Below, in pieces: positions 42,347 through 51,177 of a stretch of DNA of 64,000 nucleotides. Made by a program: the position numbers and the translations under genes. How positions within the stretch are numbered: the stretch's first letter is position 1; each line of letters opens with the position of its first letter. Under the pieces are notes generated by a model that was given only the letters and a program-made list of their open reading frames with translations, was not told the DNA's origin and searched no databases. The stretch spans positions 21,860 through 85,859 of the forward strand of contig NZ_CAKLPY010000007.1 in NCBI RefSeq assembly GCF_923079645.1, read 5' to 3'. The stretch is from Emticicia aquatica (lineage in GTDB: Bacteria; Bacteroidota; Bacteroidia; Cytophagales; Spirosomataceae).

Positions 42347-43267
42347 TTATTTCATCAATTTTCTATCACGCAGCCAATCTTCCATTCGAGCTGCCCAAGT
42401 TTCTACTGGCCCACGGCCTTTTTTCTTGAGTCCATAACCGTGTCCACCTTTTTCATAGATATGCATTTCAACAGGAACTTTATTTTTCTTACAAGCCAAA
42501 AAGTAGCCAATACTATTTTCAGGCTGAACCATATCATCGGTTGTACTCACTAAAAATGTTGGTGGCGTATCCTTCGTCACTTGTTTTTCGTTTGAATATA
42601 ACTCCATCTTTTCGATTGTCGGATTTTTACCAATCAGATTTTCTCTTGAACCAAAATGCGTAAACTTATCACTAAAAGTTATTACTGGGTAAATCAATAA
42701 CGAAAAATCTGGTCTGACGCTCGTATTTGGGTCGGTGATCTCGCCAACTTGTGTATTGAAATGTGTTGATGCCGTTGAGGCTAAATGCCCACCCGCAGAA
42801 AAACCCATTATTCCAATTTTATCAGCAGCAACGCCATATTTTGTTGCATTTTTTCGTACAATTCTGATGGCTTGTTGTGCATCTTGCAACGGCCTAATTT
42901 CTTTATTATCAAACAAATTATCTTGTGGTAAACGATATTTCAAGACAAAAGCAGTTATTCCACGGTCGTTAAACCATTTGGCAATATCATATCCTTCGTG
43001 GTCGATTGCCAAAATCCAATAGCCTCCACCTGGGCAAATAATAACGGCTGCATCCGACGTTTTTTTCTTTGGCTGATATACATACAACGCTGGTTGGGTT
43101 ACGTCACGCACACGAGTAATTCCATCCGTAGATTTAGAATCTTCTGGAATCTGAATTCCAGCTTTTAACCCTGGCGTACCTTCGGGATAAAGTAAAATGG
43201 TTTCGTTTTGAGCGTTGGCATTTGACAAAATAGTCATCAGAATTAAGACAAATAAGAAGTTTTTCAT
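42347..43267 (-). CDS. Alpha/beta hydrolase, esterase/acetylxylan-esterase type, secreted
   Basis: About 306 residues from the ATG of MKNFLFVLILMTILSNANAQ (signal peptide); the frame extends three codons to a TTG. Oxyanion motif ICPGGGYWILAIDHEGYDIA, nucleophile in MGFSAGGHLAS, Asp in STTDDMVQPE and His in EKGGHGYGLK. This order is typical of the Bacteroidetes esterases that deacetylate xylan or other sugars. It is convergent with the preceding hypothetical gene and divergent from a Crp/Fnr regulator gene. Confidence 0.9.
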   Translation of the reverse strand: MKNFLFVLILMTILSNANAQNETILLYPEGTPGLKAGIQIPEDSKSTDGITRVRDVTQPALYVYQPKKKTSDAAVIICPGGGYWILAIDHEGYDIAKWFNDRGITAFVLKYRLPQDNLFDNKEIRPLQDAQQAIRIVRKNATKYGVAADKIGIMGFSAGGHLASTASTHFNTQVGEITDPNTSVRPDFSLLIYPVITFSDKFTHFGSRENLIGKNPTIEKMELYSNEKQVTKDTPPTFLVSTTDDMVQPENSIGYFLACKKNKVPVEMHIYEKGGHGYGLKKKGRGPVETWAARMEDWLRDRKLMK

Positions 43268-43390
43268 TGTGAGCAACGACGAATATTATTCGTCTAATAA
43301 TTAATGGTTGAAAGATTAAACACAAAGTTGAAAAAAAATATTGTTTCTCGAAGTTTTTCTGTCAATATTGTGAAAATTTTCATCAAAATT

Positions 43391-43975
43391 ATGCGAAGTG
43401 AATTTAAACATTGTCTCCAATTTTTTCAACAGATTCACCCACTCAAAGCTGAAAGTATAGCCGCTATTATTCCTTTTTTTTCTCTTAAAACCTTTAGTAA
43501 AAAAGAGTTTTTAGTAAAACAAGGCGAAGTTTCTACCGAATTATATTTTGTCTATTCGGGTTGCGTGAGAGAATTTTTTGAAGATTCCGATGCCAATGAA
43601 ACAAATACTTGGTTTGGTTTTGAAAATTCGATTGCCATTTCTACATATAGTTTTTTCTCACAAAAACCAAGTTTAACTAACATTCAAGCCCTTGAAGAGC
43701 TAGAAGTTGTGATTATTAAACACAAAGATTTACATCAACTTTATGACCATTTTCACGATGTAGAAAGACTTGGACGCTTAATTGTTGAGCATTATTTGGT
43801 ACAGATTGAAGAAATGAAACTTATTCTTCAAACACTTTCTGCAAGAGAACGCTACGAACATATCATGACACACAATCCTGAATTTATTCAACGTATTCCG
43901 CTTAAATATTTGGCTTCCTTCCTAGGTATTCAACTCGAAACCTTGAGCAGAGTCCGAAACCAAAAACTTTCTTAA
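43391..43975 (+). CDS. Crp/Fnr-family regulator (cyclic-nucleotide-binding fold)
   Basis: About 194 residues from the ATG of MRSEFKHCLQ; an upstream in-frame start would add 29 residues that do not fit the fold. It has an N-terminal cNMP-binding beta-roll (KKEFLVKQGEVSTELYFVYSGCVREFF) and a long dimer helix. The HTH is short at the C-terminus (RIPLKYLASFLGIQLETLSRVR), as usual in the Bacteroidetes group. No Cys set for an FeS cluster. The effector is unknown. Its last 4 bases overlap the end of the convergent K+ channel gene. Confidence 0.85.
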   Translation: MRSEFKHCLQFFQQIHPLKAESIAAIIPFFSLKTFSKKEFLVKQGEVSTELYFVYSGCVREFFEDSDANETNTWFGFENSIAISTYSFFSQKPSLTNIQALEELEVVIIKHKDLHQLYDHFHDVERLGRLIVEHYLVQIEEMKLILQTLSARERYEHIMTHNPEFIQRIPLKYLASFLGIQLETLSRVRNQKLS

Positions 43976-44646
43976 TCTTCTGTTCGTGAAGCGGTAAATT
44001 TACTAATCAAAATTCCTACTAAAACGACCGAATAAAACTGTCCGATAATACCAAAAAGAGAAGTTATTAATTTAGTAACATGGTTGTTTGGCAAAATATC
44101 ACCGAAGCCAATACTTGTCATTGTGATGCTACAAAAATAGACCAAATCCATGTAAACTGCCGATGGACTAGACATATCAAGGCCATTAAAAGAATGAGAA
44201 TCGGTATAAAAAAATATTTGCATCAAAAAAACGCACACTTCAATCAAAAGAAAATAACCACAAGCCGATGCCGAAATAATATCAGTATTGATATAACTTG
44301 GTTTGATTAAAAACCGCACGATTTCTAAAAAAATGAACAAGAAAAAAAGTACATAAGCAGTACTCACAAAAATCATAAAATTGGGCGAATTTTGAATAAA
44401 CGAAAGGGAAATTGGCAACGTAAAAACCAGCAAAAAAAGAATATTCCGAACTGTATTTTTGAACCTTCCTTTTTCAATAAAAACCCCAACACTCGCAATA
44501 CCCAAAATAAGCATATTGATTGGCCAAATAACTTTTACATAAAAATCCATATCATGCAAAACAATTCCTACGAAAAGGTGTTGTATCAAGGCAAAAAGTA
44601 GTAAAATGTACTTTCGTTTATTGAGAAAATAGCGAACTTCTATCAT
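43972..44646 (-). CDS. Ion-channel (K+ channel, two-TM pore type) membrane protein
   Basis: A 224-residue protein with about six spans. The last two flank a pore loop with CSITMTSIGFGDILP; the selectivity filter reads TSIGFGD against the common TVGYGD, so Phe replaces Tyr. No cytosolic RCK domain follows; the chain ends soon after the last span (SKFTASRTED). It probably forms a tetrameric K+ channel. Convergent overlap of 4 bp with the Crp/Fnr gene. Confidence 0.82.
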   Translation of the reverse strand: MIEVRYFLNKRKYILLLFALIQHLFVGIVLHDMDFYVKVIWPINMLILGIASVGVFIEKGRFKNTVRNILFLLVFTLPISLSFIQNSPNFMIFVSTAYVLFFLFIFLEIVRFLIKPSYINTDIISASACGYFLLIEVCVFLMQIFFYTDSHSFNGLDMSSPSAVYMDLVYFCSITMTSIGFGDILPNNHVTKLITSLFGIIGQFYSVVLVGILISKFTASRTED

Positions 44647-44794
44647 GTATTTTTCTTAGATTTTTTCTGCAAATTCCTCATTCCGACGCAATAATCCAAA
44701 TAATGTTAAACCCAATAATTTGACATTTATCAAATGCTAATTTCAATAAAATAATGTTATTTTGAATCTTAATCTATTCAACCTCTATCTAATC

Positions 44795-45946
44795 ATGAAA
44801 AAAAACATTCCTTTTCTTAGTCTAATTTTACTTTCCTTCTCCGTTTTTTCACAAAAAGATGTACAAAAACGTATTCAAACGCAATTCATTTTAGCCGAAA
44901 ATGGTTCTACTATTACACTAGACGAAGGTTCATTTACTTTTACAGGAAGCCTTTCGTTGGAAGGCAAAAAAAATATTACTATCAAAGGTAAAGGTAAAGA
45001 CAAAACGATTTTATCATTCAAAGGACAAACCGACGGAGCAGAAGGAATTAGGGTTTCTAATGCAGAAAATATTACGATTGAAGATTTAACGGTACAAGAT
45101 TCAAAAGGCGATGCCGTAAAAACAATGAACGTAATCGGTATTACGTTTCGCAATGTAAAAACCGAATGGACTGGCGAACCAAAAGCAGAAAACGGTTCTT
45201 ATGGCCTATATCCAGTGCAATGTGAAAAAGTTTTAATTGAAAATTGTGAAGCCATCGGGGCATCAGATGCAGGCATTTATGTTGGTCAATCGAAAGACAT
45301 CATTGTCCGAAAATCAAGGGCGTATCATAATGTGGCAGGCATTGAAATTGAAAATTCGCTCAATGCAGAAGTTTACGAAAATGAAGCAACTGAAAATACA
45401 GGCGGGATTTTGGTATTCGATTTACCAGATTTAGTTTTGAAAAAAGGCGGTTTCACGAAAGTCTATAACAACAATGTTCACCATAATAATTTCTTGAACT
45501 TTGCTCCAAAAGGAAATATCGTTGGGAAAGTACCTGACGGTACGGGAATGTTAATTTTGGCGGCAAATCATGTAGATATTTATGACAACCAAATCATAAA
45601 CAATAAATCAATGGGTATTGGTATTATTAGCTATTTTACAACCGAAAACCCAATAAAAGACAAAGATTATTATCCTTATCCCGAAAAAATCAGTATTCGT
45701 AACAATACTTTTGAGCGTGAAAAAGTACGAGCAACTAGTAAAGGCAGATTCGGCAAGATTTATAAATACAAACTACGTTTTGGTAAGGATGTGCCACATA
45801 TTTTGTGGGATGGTATCGTAGACAACAAAAACACCAATTCGGTGCTTTGTATCAAAAACAACAAAAATGAATCGTTTGCCAATATGGACGTTGAGAATAA
45901 TTTTAAACAAATTTCTCGTGATGCAAGCCCGCACGATTGCAAGTAA
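44795..45946 (+). CDS. Parallel beta-helix repeat protein, secreted
   Basis: About 383 residues from the ATG opening MKKNIPFLSLILLSFSVFSQ (signal peptide); an upstream in-frame start at 44762 lacks that logic. Repeated coils such as NITIEDLTVQDSKGDAVKT, VLIENCEAIGASDAGIYVGQS, IIVRKSRAYHNVAGIEIENS and AEVYENEATENTGGILVF form a right-handed beta-helix. It lies 24 bp before a diheme cytochrome gene. From memory this pair also occurs in Shewanella (SO_2930/SO_2931 type). Function unknown. Confidence 0.85.
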   Translation: MKKNIPFLSLILLSFSVFSQKDVQKRIQTQFILAENGSTITLDEGSFTFTGSLSLEGKKNITIKGKGKDKTILSFKGQTDGAEGIRVSNAENITIEDLTVQDSKGDAVKTMNVIGITFRNVKTEWTGEPKAENGSYGLYPVQCEKVLIENCEAIGASDAGIYVGQSKDIIVRKSRAYHNVAGIEIENSLNAEVYENEATENTGGILVFDLPDLVLKKGGFTKVYNNNVHHNNFLNFAPKGNIVGKVPDGTGMLILAANHVDIYDNQIINNKSMGIGIISYFTTENPIKDKDYYPYPEKISIRNNTFEREKVRATSKGRFGKIYKYKLRFGKDVPHILWDGIVDNKNTNSVLCIKNNKNESFANMDVENNFKQISRDASPHDCK

Positions 45947-45970
45947 TTTCAGAAAGCTTTTATCATTATA

Positions 45971-47035
45971 ATGAAAAAAATAATATTATTATTCACTTCA
46001 ATCAGCATTTTTGCGTTATCAGCTTTTCATCAAAAAAGCGATATTATAGCGAGTTTGCCTAAAGAAAAACTTTCAGACTACGGTTTTTTTGAAGGAAATG
46101 GTTCGGAACAAAAACCTGCATTGGGCGTTTATACATACTCACTGAATACACCGTTGTTTACCGATTACGCAGAAAAACTTCGTTTCGTAAAATTACCGAA
46201 TAATCAAACTGTGCCTTATAATGATAGAGAAGTGCTTGAGTTTCCTGTTGGCTCGGTAATCATTAAAACTTTCTATTATCCAAATGATTTCAGAAAGCCA
46301 GAATTAGGTAGAAAGTTAATCGAAACCCGTCTTTTACTACATGAAGAAGATGGGTGGAAAGCCTTAGATTATGTTTGGAACGACGAACAAACAGAAGCTT
46401 TTTTAGAAGTAGCAGGCGATGTGAAAGAAGTAAGTTACATTGATGCTCAAGGAAAAAAGAAAAAGCATGAATACGGAATCCCGAATATTAATCAATGTAA
46501 AGGTTGTCACAATAGAAACGAAAAAATGTCCCCAATTGGGCCTTCGGCTCGACAGCTAAATGGTGAATATTCAGCTTGGAATATACCAAAAGCTACTGGG
46601 GTTCCACAAAATCAATTGCTTCATTGGCAAAAATTAGGTATTTTGACCAATTTGCCCGCTATCGAACAAGTGCCAAAAGCGGCCGTTTGGAATAAGCCAG
46701 AAAGCGGTAGTATCGAAGAAAGAGCCAGAATTTGGCTTGATATCAACTGTGCTCATTGCCATCGAATGGGTGGTCCCGCTCAAACTTCAGGCTTAAATCT
46801 AAGTATTTATGAGACTGACCCGATTGCTTACGGAATCTTAAAAACGCCCGTAGCAGCTGGACGAGGTTCGGGAAATAAAAAATACGACATCGTGCCAGGT
46901 AAACCTGATGAGTCAATCATTGTTTATCGCATGGAATCAAATGACCCAGGTGTAATGATGCCCGAAGTTGGTCGAAAGACTACCCATAAAGAAGGAGTTG
47001 AATTAATAAAAGAATGGATTCGTTCGATGAAATAG
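45971..47035 (+). CDS. SO2930-family diheme c-type cytochrome
   Basis: A 354-residue exported protein (MKKIILLFTSISIFALSAF). Two CxxCH haem sites: CKGCH in NQCKGCHNRNEK (~residue 177) and CAHCH in LDINCAHCHRMGGPA (~residue 260). The N-terminal half (LGVYTYSLNTPLFTDYAEKLRFVKLP, FPVGSVIIKTFYYP) is typical of the family. Met in MMPEVGRKTTH may serve as an axial ligand. It is paired with the beta-helix gene 24 bp upstream, so they likely work together in the periplasm or at the outer membrane. Confidence 0.88.
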   Translation: MKKIILLFTSISIFALSAFHQKSDIIASLPKEKLSDYGFFEGNGSEQKPALGVYTYSLNTPLFTDYAEKLRFVKLPNNQTVPYNDREVLEFPVGSVIIKTFYYPNDFRKPELGRKLIETRLLLHEEDGWKALDYVWNDEQTEAFLEVAGDVKEVSYIDAQGKKKKHEYGIPNINQCKGCHNRNEKMSPIGPSARQLNGEYSAWNIPKATGVPQNQLLHWQKLGILTNLPAIEQVPKAAVWNKPESGSIEERARIWLDINCAHCHRMGGPAQTSGLNLSIYETDPIAYGILKTPVAAGRGSGNKKYDIVPGKPDESIIVYRMESNDPGVMMPEVGRKTTHKEGVELIKEWIRSMK

Positions 47036-47045
47036 ATACAAAAAA

Positions 47046-47091
47046 CAGACGATGAGAAATGGGCAAAACACACTTTTCATCGCCTGCTTTT
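47046..47091. terminator. Hairpin between cytochrome and SelW-like genes
   Basis: CAG-A-CGATGA (47046-47055) pairs with TCATCG-C-CTG (47077-47086) with one internal mismatch, then CTTTTC. It lies between convergent genes; moderate quality. Confidence 0.45.
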
Positions 47092-47114
47092 CAAATCATT
47101 TTATTGTGTTCGTA

Positions 47115-47393
47115 CTATTTCTTATCGCTATGTCCCAATGATTTTTCGGGAGCGACCAAATCTCTCACCAATTGCTTCAACTCTTTTATTTCAGGGAAAT
47201 GACCTTCACGCTTACGGTCAAAAATCACTTCTTCATTCAACAAAACTTTAAAACTACCAGCTATTTCGCTCGGTCGTAAGCTAACTTCGCCGAGTTCTTC
47301 TTCAAATGTTGTCAATAATTCTTGAGCCAACCATGCCGAACGTAGCAACCAATGGCATTTTGGACAGTATTCGAGCGTAATTTTTGGTTTCAT
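47115..47393 (-). CDS. SelT/SelW/SelH-type (Rdx) thioredoxin-like protein, Cys form
   Basis: A 92-residue protein with redox motif CPKCHW near residue 10 (LEYCPKCHWLLRSAWLAQELL), then EVSLRPSEIAGSFKVLLNEEVIFDRK and GHFPEIKELKQLVRDLV, matching the Rdx family of small selenoprotein W homologues. Cys stands where selenocysteine occurs in other members. It is probably a cytosolic thiol oxidoreductase of unknown target. Single gene. Confidence 0.88.
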   Translation of the reverse strand: MKPKITLEYCPKCHWLLRSAWLAQELLTTFEEELGEVSLRPSEIAGSFKVLLNEEVIFDRKREGHFPEIKELKQLVRDLVAPEKSLGHSDKK

Positions 47394-47466
47394 ATTTTTA
47401 GGAATGTTTTGAGCAAATAACGAAAAAATATTTCTTATTTTTATAAAATTTTCAACCCTTCTATCT

Positions 47467-49491
47467 ATGAAACGTTATATTTTTCTTTTCTTTTGTTTAT
47501 GCTCAATAGCTACTTTTGGTCAAATTCAAAAAGATTATCCTTATCGTGGCGTCCCTTTTACTAAAGTTAAACTTAACGATAATTTTTGGCTACCTAAACT
47601 CGAAATCAATCGAACCGTTACGATTCCGTGGTCTTTTCAAAAATCGAAAGAAACTGGTCGTATCAAAAATTTTGAACAAGCCGTTTCTCACACTGGTAAA
47701 CTTTGCACTACCTACCCTTTTGATGACTCGGATATTTATAAAATAATTGAAGGTGCGGCTTACTCTCTCCACGTAAAATACGATGCCAAATTAGATACTT
47801 ACTTAGATTCACTCATTACCCTCATCGGTAAAGCCCAAGAACCAGACGGTTATCTATATACCACTCGCACAATGGGCGATACAACTCATCCTTGGATTGG
47901 CAAAGTTCGCTACGAAAAAGAACATGAACTGAGCCACGAACTATATAATATGGGGCATTTTTATGAAGCTGCAACAGCTCATTATTTGGCAACCAACAAG
48001 CGAAATATGCTTGATATTGCCATCAAAAATGCAGACCACTTATTAACTGTTTTTGGGCCAGGAAAAAAAGCCGTTGCTCCTGGCCATCAAGTAATTGAAA
48101 TTGGTTTGGTGAAACTTTACCGAGTTACAGGCAATCAAAAGTATTTTGATTTATCAAAGTTCTTCATTGACTGTCGAGGACAGCGAAAATATGAAAAGAA
48201 AACGGGAGATAAAGATGCAACTGTCTGGCAGACAGGAGCTTACTGGCAAGATAATATTCCCGTAACACAACAAACCGAAGCTCTGGGGCATTCGGTACGG
48301 GCAGCTTATTTGTATGCTGGTATGGCAGATGTAGCTTCAATGACTAATAATTTGGATTATTTAACAGCTCTCAATAAAATTTGGGACAATGCTTTTACCA
48401 AGAAAACTTACATTACGGGCGGACTTGGACAAGCAGGAAATTGGGAAGGTTTTGGCCCTGACTACGAACTATCAAATCATTCGGCTTATTGCGAAACTTG
48501 TGCAGCAATTGCGAGTGTTTACTGGAATCATCGGATGTTTATGATGTACGGTGATTCAAAATATATTGATATTTTAGAAAGAACTCTTTATAACGGTCTC
48601 ATCAGCGGAATAGGGTTGGATGGAAAATCGTTTAACTACGAAAACCCAATGGAATACAATTTTCAAAAAGGCAAATTGAGCGGCGAAAATAAGCGTTCAC
48701 CGTGGTTTGGTTGTTCGTGCTGTCCAACAAATATTTGTCGATTAATGCCTTCGATTCCAGGCTATGTTTACGCCCAAAAAGATAATCGTGTTTATATCAA
48801 TTTATTTATGAGTAATTCGACTACTTTGGAGATTTTACCAAAAGAAAACGTGACAATTACACAAAATACAGAATACCCTTGGCAAGGATTAGTATCCATT
48901 TCGGTTGAGCCTAATAATAAAAGTAATATTCAATTTCCGTTATATATTCGTATTCCAGGTTGGGCAAAAAACGTGGCATTTCCTACCAACTTATATAGTT
49001 ATAAAGAAAAATCACCTAGTTCTGTGTCAATTAAAATCAATGGTAATGATGTGGCATATTCAGAAGAAAATGGCTACGCAATCATTGATCGTATTTGGAA
49101 AAATGGAGATAAAGTTCTTTTGAATTTCCCTATGACTATTCACCAAGTAGCCGCAAACGAAAAAGTAAAAGATAATATTGGCAAAATGGCTATTGAGCGT
49201 GGGCCAATCGTTTATTGTGCCGAATTTGCTGATAATAATGGAGCTACATCTAACCTTGTTGTACCTGATGACCAACATTTTTCAGAAGAATTTAAACCTA
49301 ATTTATTGAATGGGGTAATGACTTTGAAAGGAGCAAGTCATGCGATTCAGATAGAAAACAATGTAAACGTAAGCACTAAAACGCAGCCATTAGTTTTGAT
49401 TCCTTACTATGCTCGCTCTAATCGTGGACAAGGAGAAATGCGAGTTTGGTTTCCTACGAAGATAAAAAATTTGGAAATTCTGACTGAGTAA
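47467..49491 (+). CDS. GH127 family beta-L-arabinofuranosidase, secreted
   Basis: A 674-residue protein with signal peptide MKRYIFLFFCLCSIATFGQ. Family marks are FTKVKLNDNFWLPKLEINR, GHFYEAATAHYLATN, ETCAAIASVYWNHRMF (acid Glu with Cys) and WFGCSCCPTNICRL, where the Cys pair binds zinc and one Cys is the nucleophile. The C-terminal beta domain (ERGPIVYCAEFAD) is present. It removes beta-L-arabinofuranose from plant glycoproteins or arabinans. It ends at a perfect 36-bp palindromic terminator. Confidence 0.93.
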   Translation: MKRYIFLFFCLCSIATFGQIQKDYPYRGVPFTKVKLNDNFWLPKLEINRTVTIPWSFQKSKETGRIKNFEQAVSHTGKLCTTYPFDDSDIYKIIEGAAYSLHVKYDAKLDTYLDSLITLIGKAQEPDGYLYTTRTMGDTTHPWIGKVRYEKEHELSHELYNMGHFYEAATAHYLATNKRNMLDIAIKNADHLLTVFGPGKKAVAPGHQVIEIGLVKLYRVTGNQKYFDLSKFFIDCRGQRKYEKKTGDKDATVWQTGAYWQDNIPVTQQTEALGHSVRAAYLYAGMADVASMTNNLDYLTALNKIWDNAFTKKTYITGGLGQAGNWEGFGPDYELSNHSAYCETCAAIASVYWNHRMFMMYGDSKYIDILERTLYNGLISGIGLDGKSFNYENPMEYNFQKGKLSGENKRSPWFGCSCCPTNICRLMPSIPGYVYAQKDNRVYINLFMSNSTTLEILPKENVTITQNTEYPWQGLVSISVEPNNKSNIQFPLYIRIPGWAKNVAFPTNLYSYKEKSPSSVSIKINGNDVAYSEENGYAIIDRIWKNGDKVLLNFPMTIHQVAANEKVKDNIGKMAIERGPIVYCAEFADNNGATSNLVVPDDQHFSEEFKPNLLNGVMTLKGASHAIQIENNVNVSTKTQPLVLIPYYARSNRGQGEMRVWFPTKIKNLEILTE

Positions 49492-49500
49492 TTTATTGCT

Positions 49501-49536
49501 TTTTGAAGGGTGAATGTTAACATTCACCCTTCAAAA
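49501..49536. terminator. Bidirectional terminator, 36-bp perfect palindrome
   Basis: TTTTGAAGGGTGAATGTT and its exact reverse complement meet at GTTAAC, with no separate loop. It lies between convergent GH127 and C40 peptidase genes, with T/A ends for both directions. Confidence 0.85.
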
Positions 49537-49537
49537 A

Positions 49538-50065
49538 TTATCTATAACAATCTATTACTCGACGAACACCAACAAAATGTGACGAATAATATTTGTCCTG
49601 CAAATAGCTAACAGTGACACCTTTGCTACTTGCCGAATGTATAAATTTCAATCCATTTTTACCATATTCTACCACAATTCCAACGTGAGAAACGCCACTT
49701 TTTGGATTAGTACCTCTTCTAAAAAAAATCAAATCACCAGGCATGGCTGTTTCAGTTTCAACGTCATAGCCGAGTTTGACAAGTTCAGTGCTGCACGCAC
49801 CTAATTTCATCCCAAATTTCTTAAAAACATAAATCACAAAACCCGAACAATCGAAGCCATTGGCGGCTTTTCCTCCACGTCGGTAGCGTGTTCCTATAAA
49901 TTTTTTGGCATATCGCTGAACGTCATTACCCAACTTTAAATAATAGTTTGGAGCGGATGCTTCAGTTTCAGAAATTGGTTTCTTTTTGAAGGGTGCTTCG
50001 TCATTGGCGATGCCAGATAACGACAAAATAACAAGAAACGAACCGACTAAAAACTTTTTTGACAT
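49538..50065 (-). CDS. C40 NlpC/P60 peptidase, secreted
   Basis: About 175 residues from the ATG of MSKKFLVGSFLVILSLSGIAND (signal peptide); an upstream start nine codons earlier is less likely. Catalytic Cys is in GFDCSGFVIYVF, His in VSHVGIVVEYG, third His in IHSASSKGV. Short single-domain form without SH3. It cleaves peptide cross-bridges of peptidoglycan. An M23 peptidase gene lies divergently at 50288. Confidence 0.9.
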   Translation of the reverse strand: MSKKFLVGSFLVILSLSGIANDEAPFKKKPISETEASAPNYYLKLGNDVQRYAKKFIGTRYRRGGKAANGFDCSGFVIYVFKKFGMKLGACSTELVKLGYDVETETAMPGDLIFFRRGTNPKSGVSHVGIVVEYGKNGLKFIHSASSKGVTVSYLQDKYYSSHFVGVRRVIDCYR

Positions 50066-50287
50066 ACAAATATTTATTTGGTTCAGATGCAAAATTAAAT
50101 AAATACAAATTAAAATAAACTTAAAATATTGATAATTAGCAAATTAGTTAAAATAAATATAAAAATAATTCTATTTACCTATAAAATATTTTAAATTTAG
50201 TCAACATTTTAAGTATGATAATTCTGTATTAGATAAGTATTTTCTTAAATTCGTGCTTGAAACAACCGCAGCGAATAGTTGAGAGGC

Positions 50288-51127
50288 ATGATTAAAATTT
50301 TTGTTTTTTGTTTAAACTTCCTGATTTTTCAGAAAGATAGTAACACTATTACCTATAAACAGTACCTCGGCGTTATTAACGGATATAAACAATTATTGGT
50401 CGATATTCGTGAATATAAACTTACTCCAGACCAAGCTCGTGAACGTTTTCAGGAGATGATGTTTGTGATGAAAAAGGCTCATCCATTAGCTCGTTATGAC
50501 TCCACTCAAGTCAATATTTGCTTTCCCCTTTTAGGATTCGATTATCGAGCCGTTGGTGGTTATGGAAAAGGATTCATTCCGAACGGTTATGATTTATTTG
50601 ACCAAACAAAAAAAGGTAGCCATCCTGCCCATGATATTTTTATGAAAGATAAAGACCAAGATTGTCGGGATGACCGCACCGAAGATTATGTTTCAGTGCT
50701 TTCGGTTTCGGATGGAGTTGTGATTGCTACCGAAAATAATTGGCAAACTGGCAGTGAATATCGAGGTGGAAATTATATTTGGGTGTATGACACAAGCACT
50801 GGCGGGCTTTGGTATTATGCTCACCAAAGAGAAATTTTCGTAAAAACAGGTCAAGCTGTACGGGCTGGTCAAAAAATTGCTCTCGTCGGCAGAACAGGTT
50901 TTAATGCTGCGATGCCACGTTCAGACACACATTTGCACCTAACTTACTTACGAATTGATGAACAAGGAAATCCATTTCCAGTCAATACTTATGGATGGTT
51001 AAAAAATGCGACTAATATGCTTGACCCTCGTATTGCGGTTGATTTAGAACCAATTGAATTACATTCAACTATCGAAAAATTACCCGTAAATCCGCCAAAA
51101 CTTCCTGCTATAAAGAAAATTCGCTAA
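50288..51127 (+). CDS. M23-family metallopeptidase (LytM type)
   Basis: About 279 residues from ATG 50288 (MIKIFVFCLNFLIFQ); a TTG three codons earlier is the frame edge. The first His and Asp are in GSHPAHDIFMKDKDQD, and the final HxH in SDTHLHLTYLR; GLWYYAHQREIFVKTGQAVRAGQKIALVGRTG is typical of the fold. The hydrophobic N-terminus is short and may be a signal peptide or anchor. It cuts peptidoglycan cross-links. It precedes the first FabH-like gene by 50 bp. Confidence 0.88.
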   Translation: MIKIFVFCLNFLIFQKDSNTITYKQYLGVINGYKQLLVDIREYKLTPDQARERFQEMMFVMKKAHPLARYDSTQVNICFPLLGFDYRAVGGYGKGFIPNGYDLFDQTKKGSHPAHDIFMKDKDQDCRDDRTEDYVSVLSVSDGVVIATENNWQTGSEYRGGNYIWVYDTSTGGLWYYAHQREIFVKTGQAVRAGQKIALVGRTGFNAAMPRSDTHLHLTYLRIDEQGNPFPVNTYGWLKNATNMLDPRIAVDLEPIELHSTIEKLPVNPPKLPAIKKIR

Positions 51128-51177
51128 TAAAGTTCACAACTTATTCATGACAAAATAAACTATAGACTAAGCAAAAA

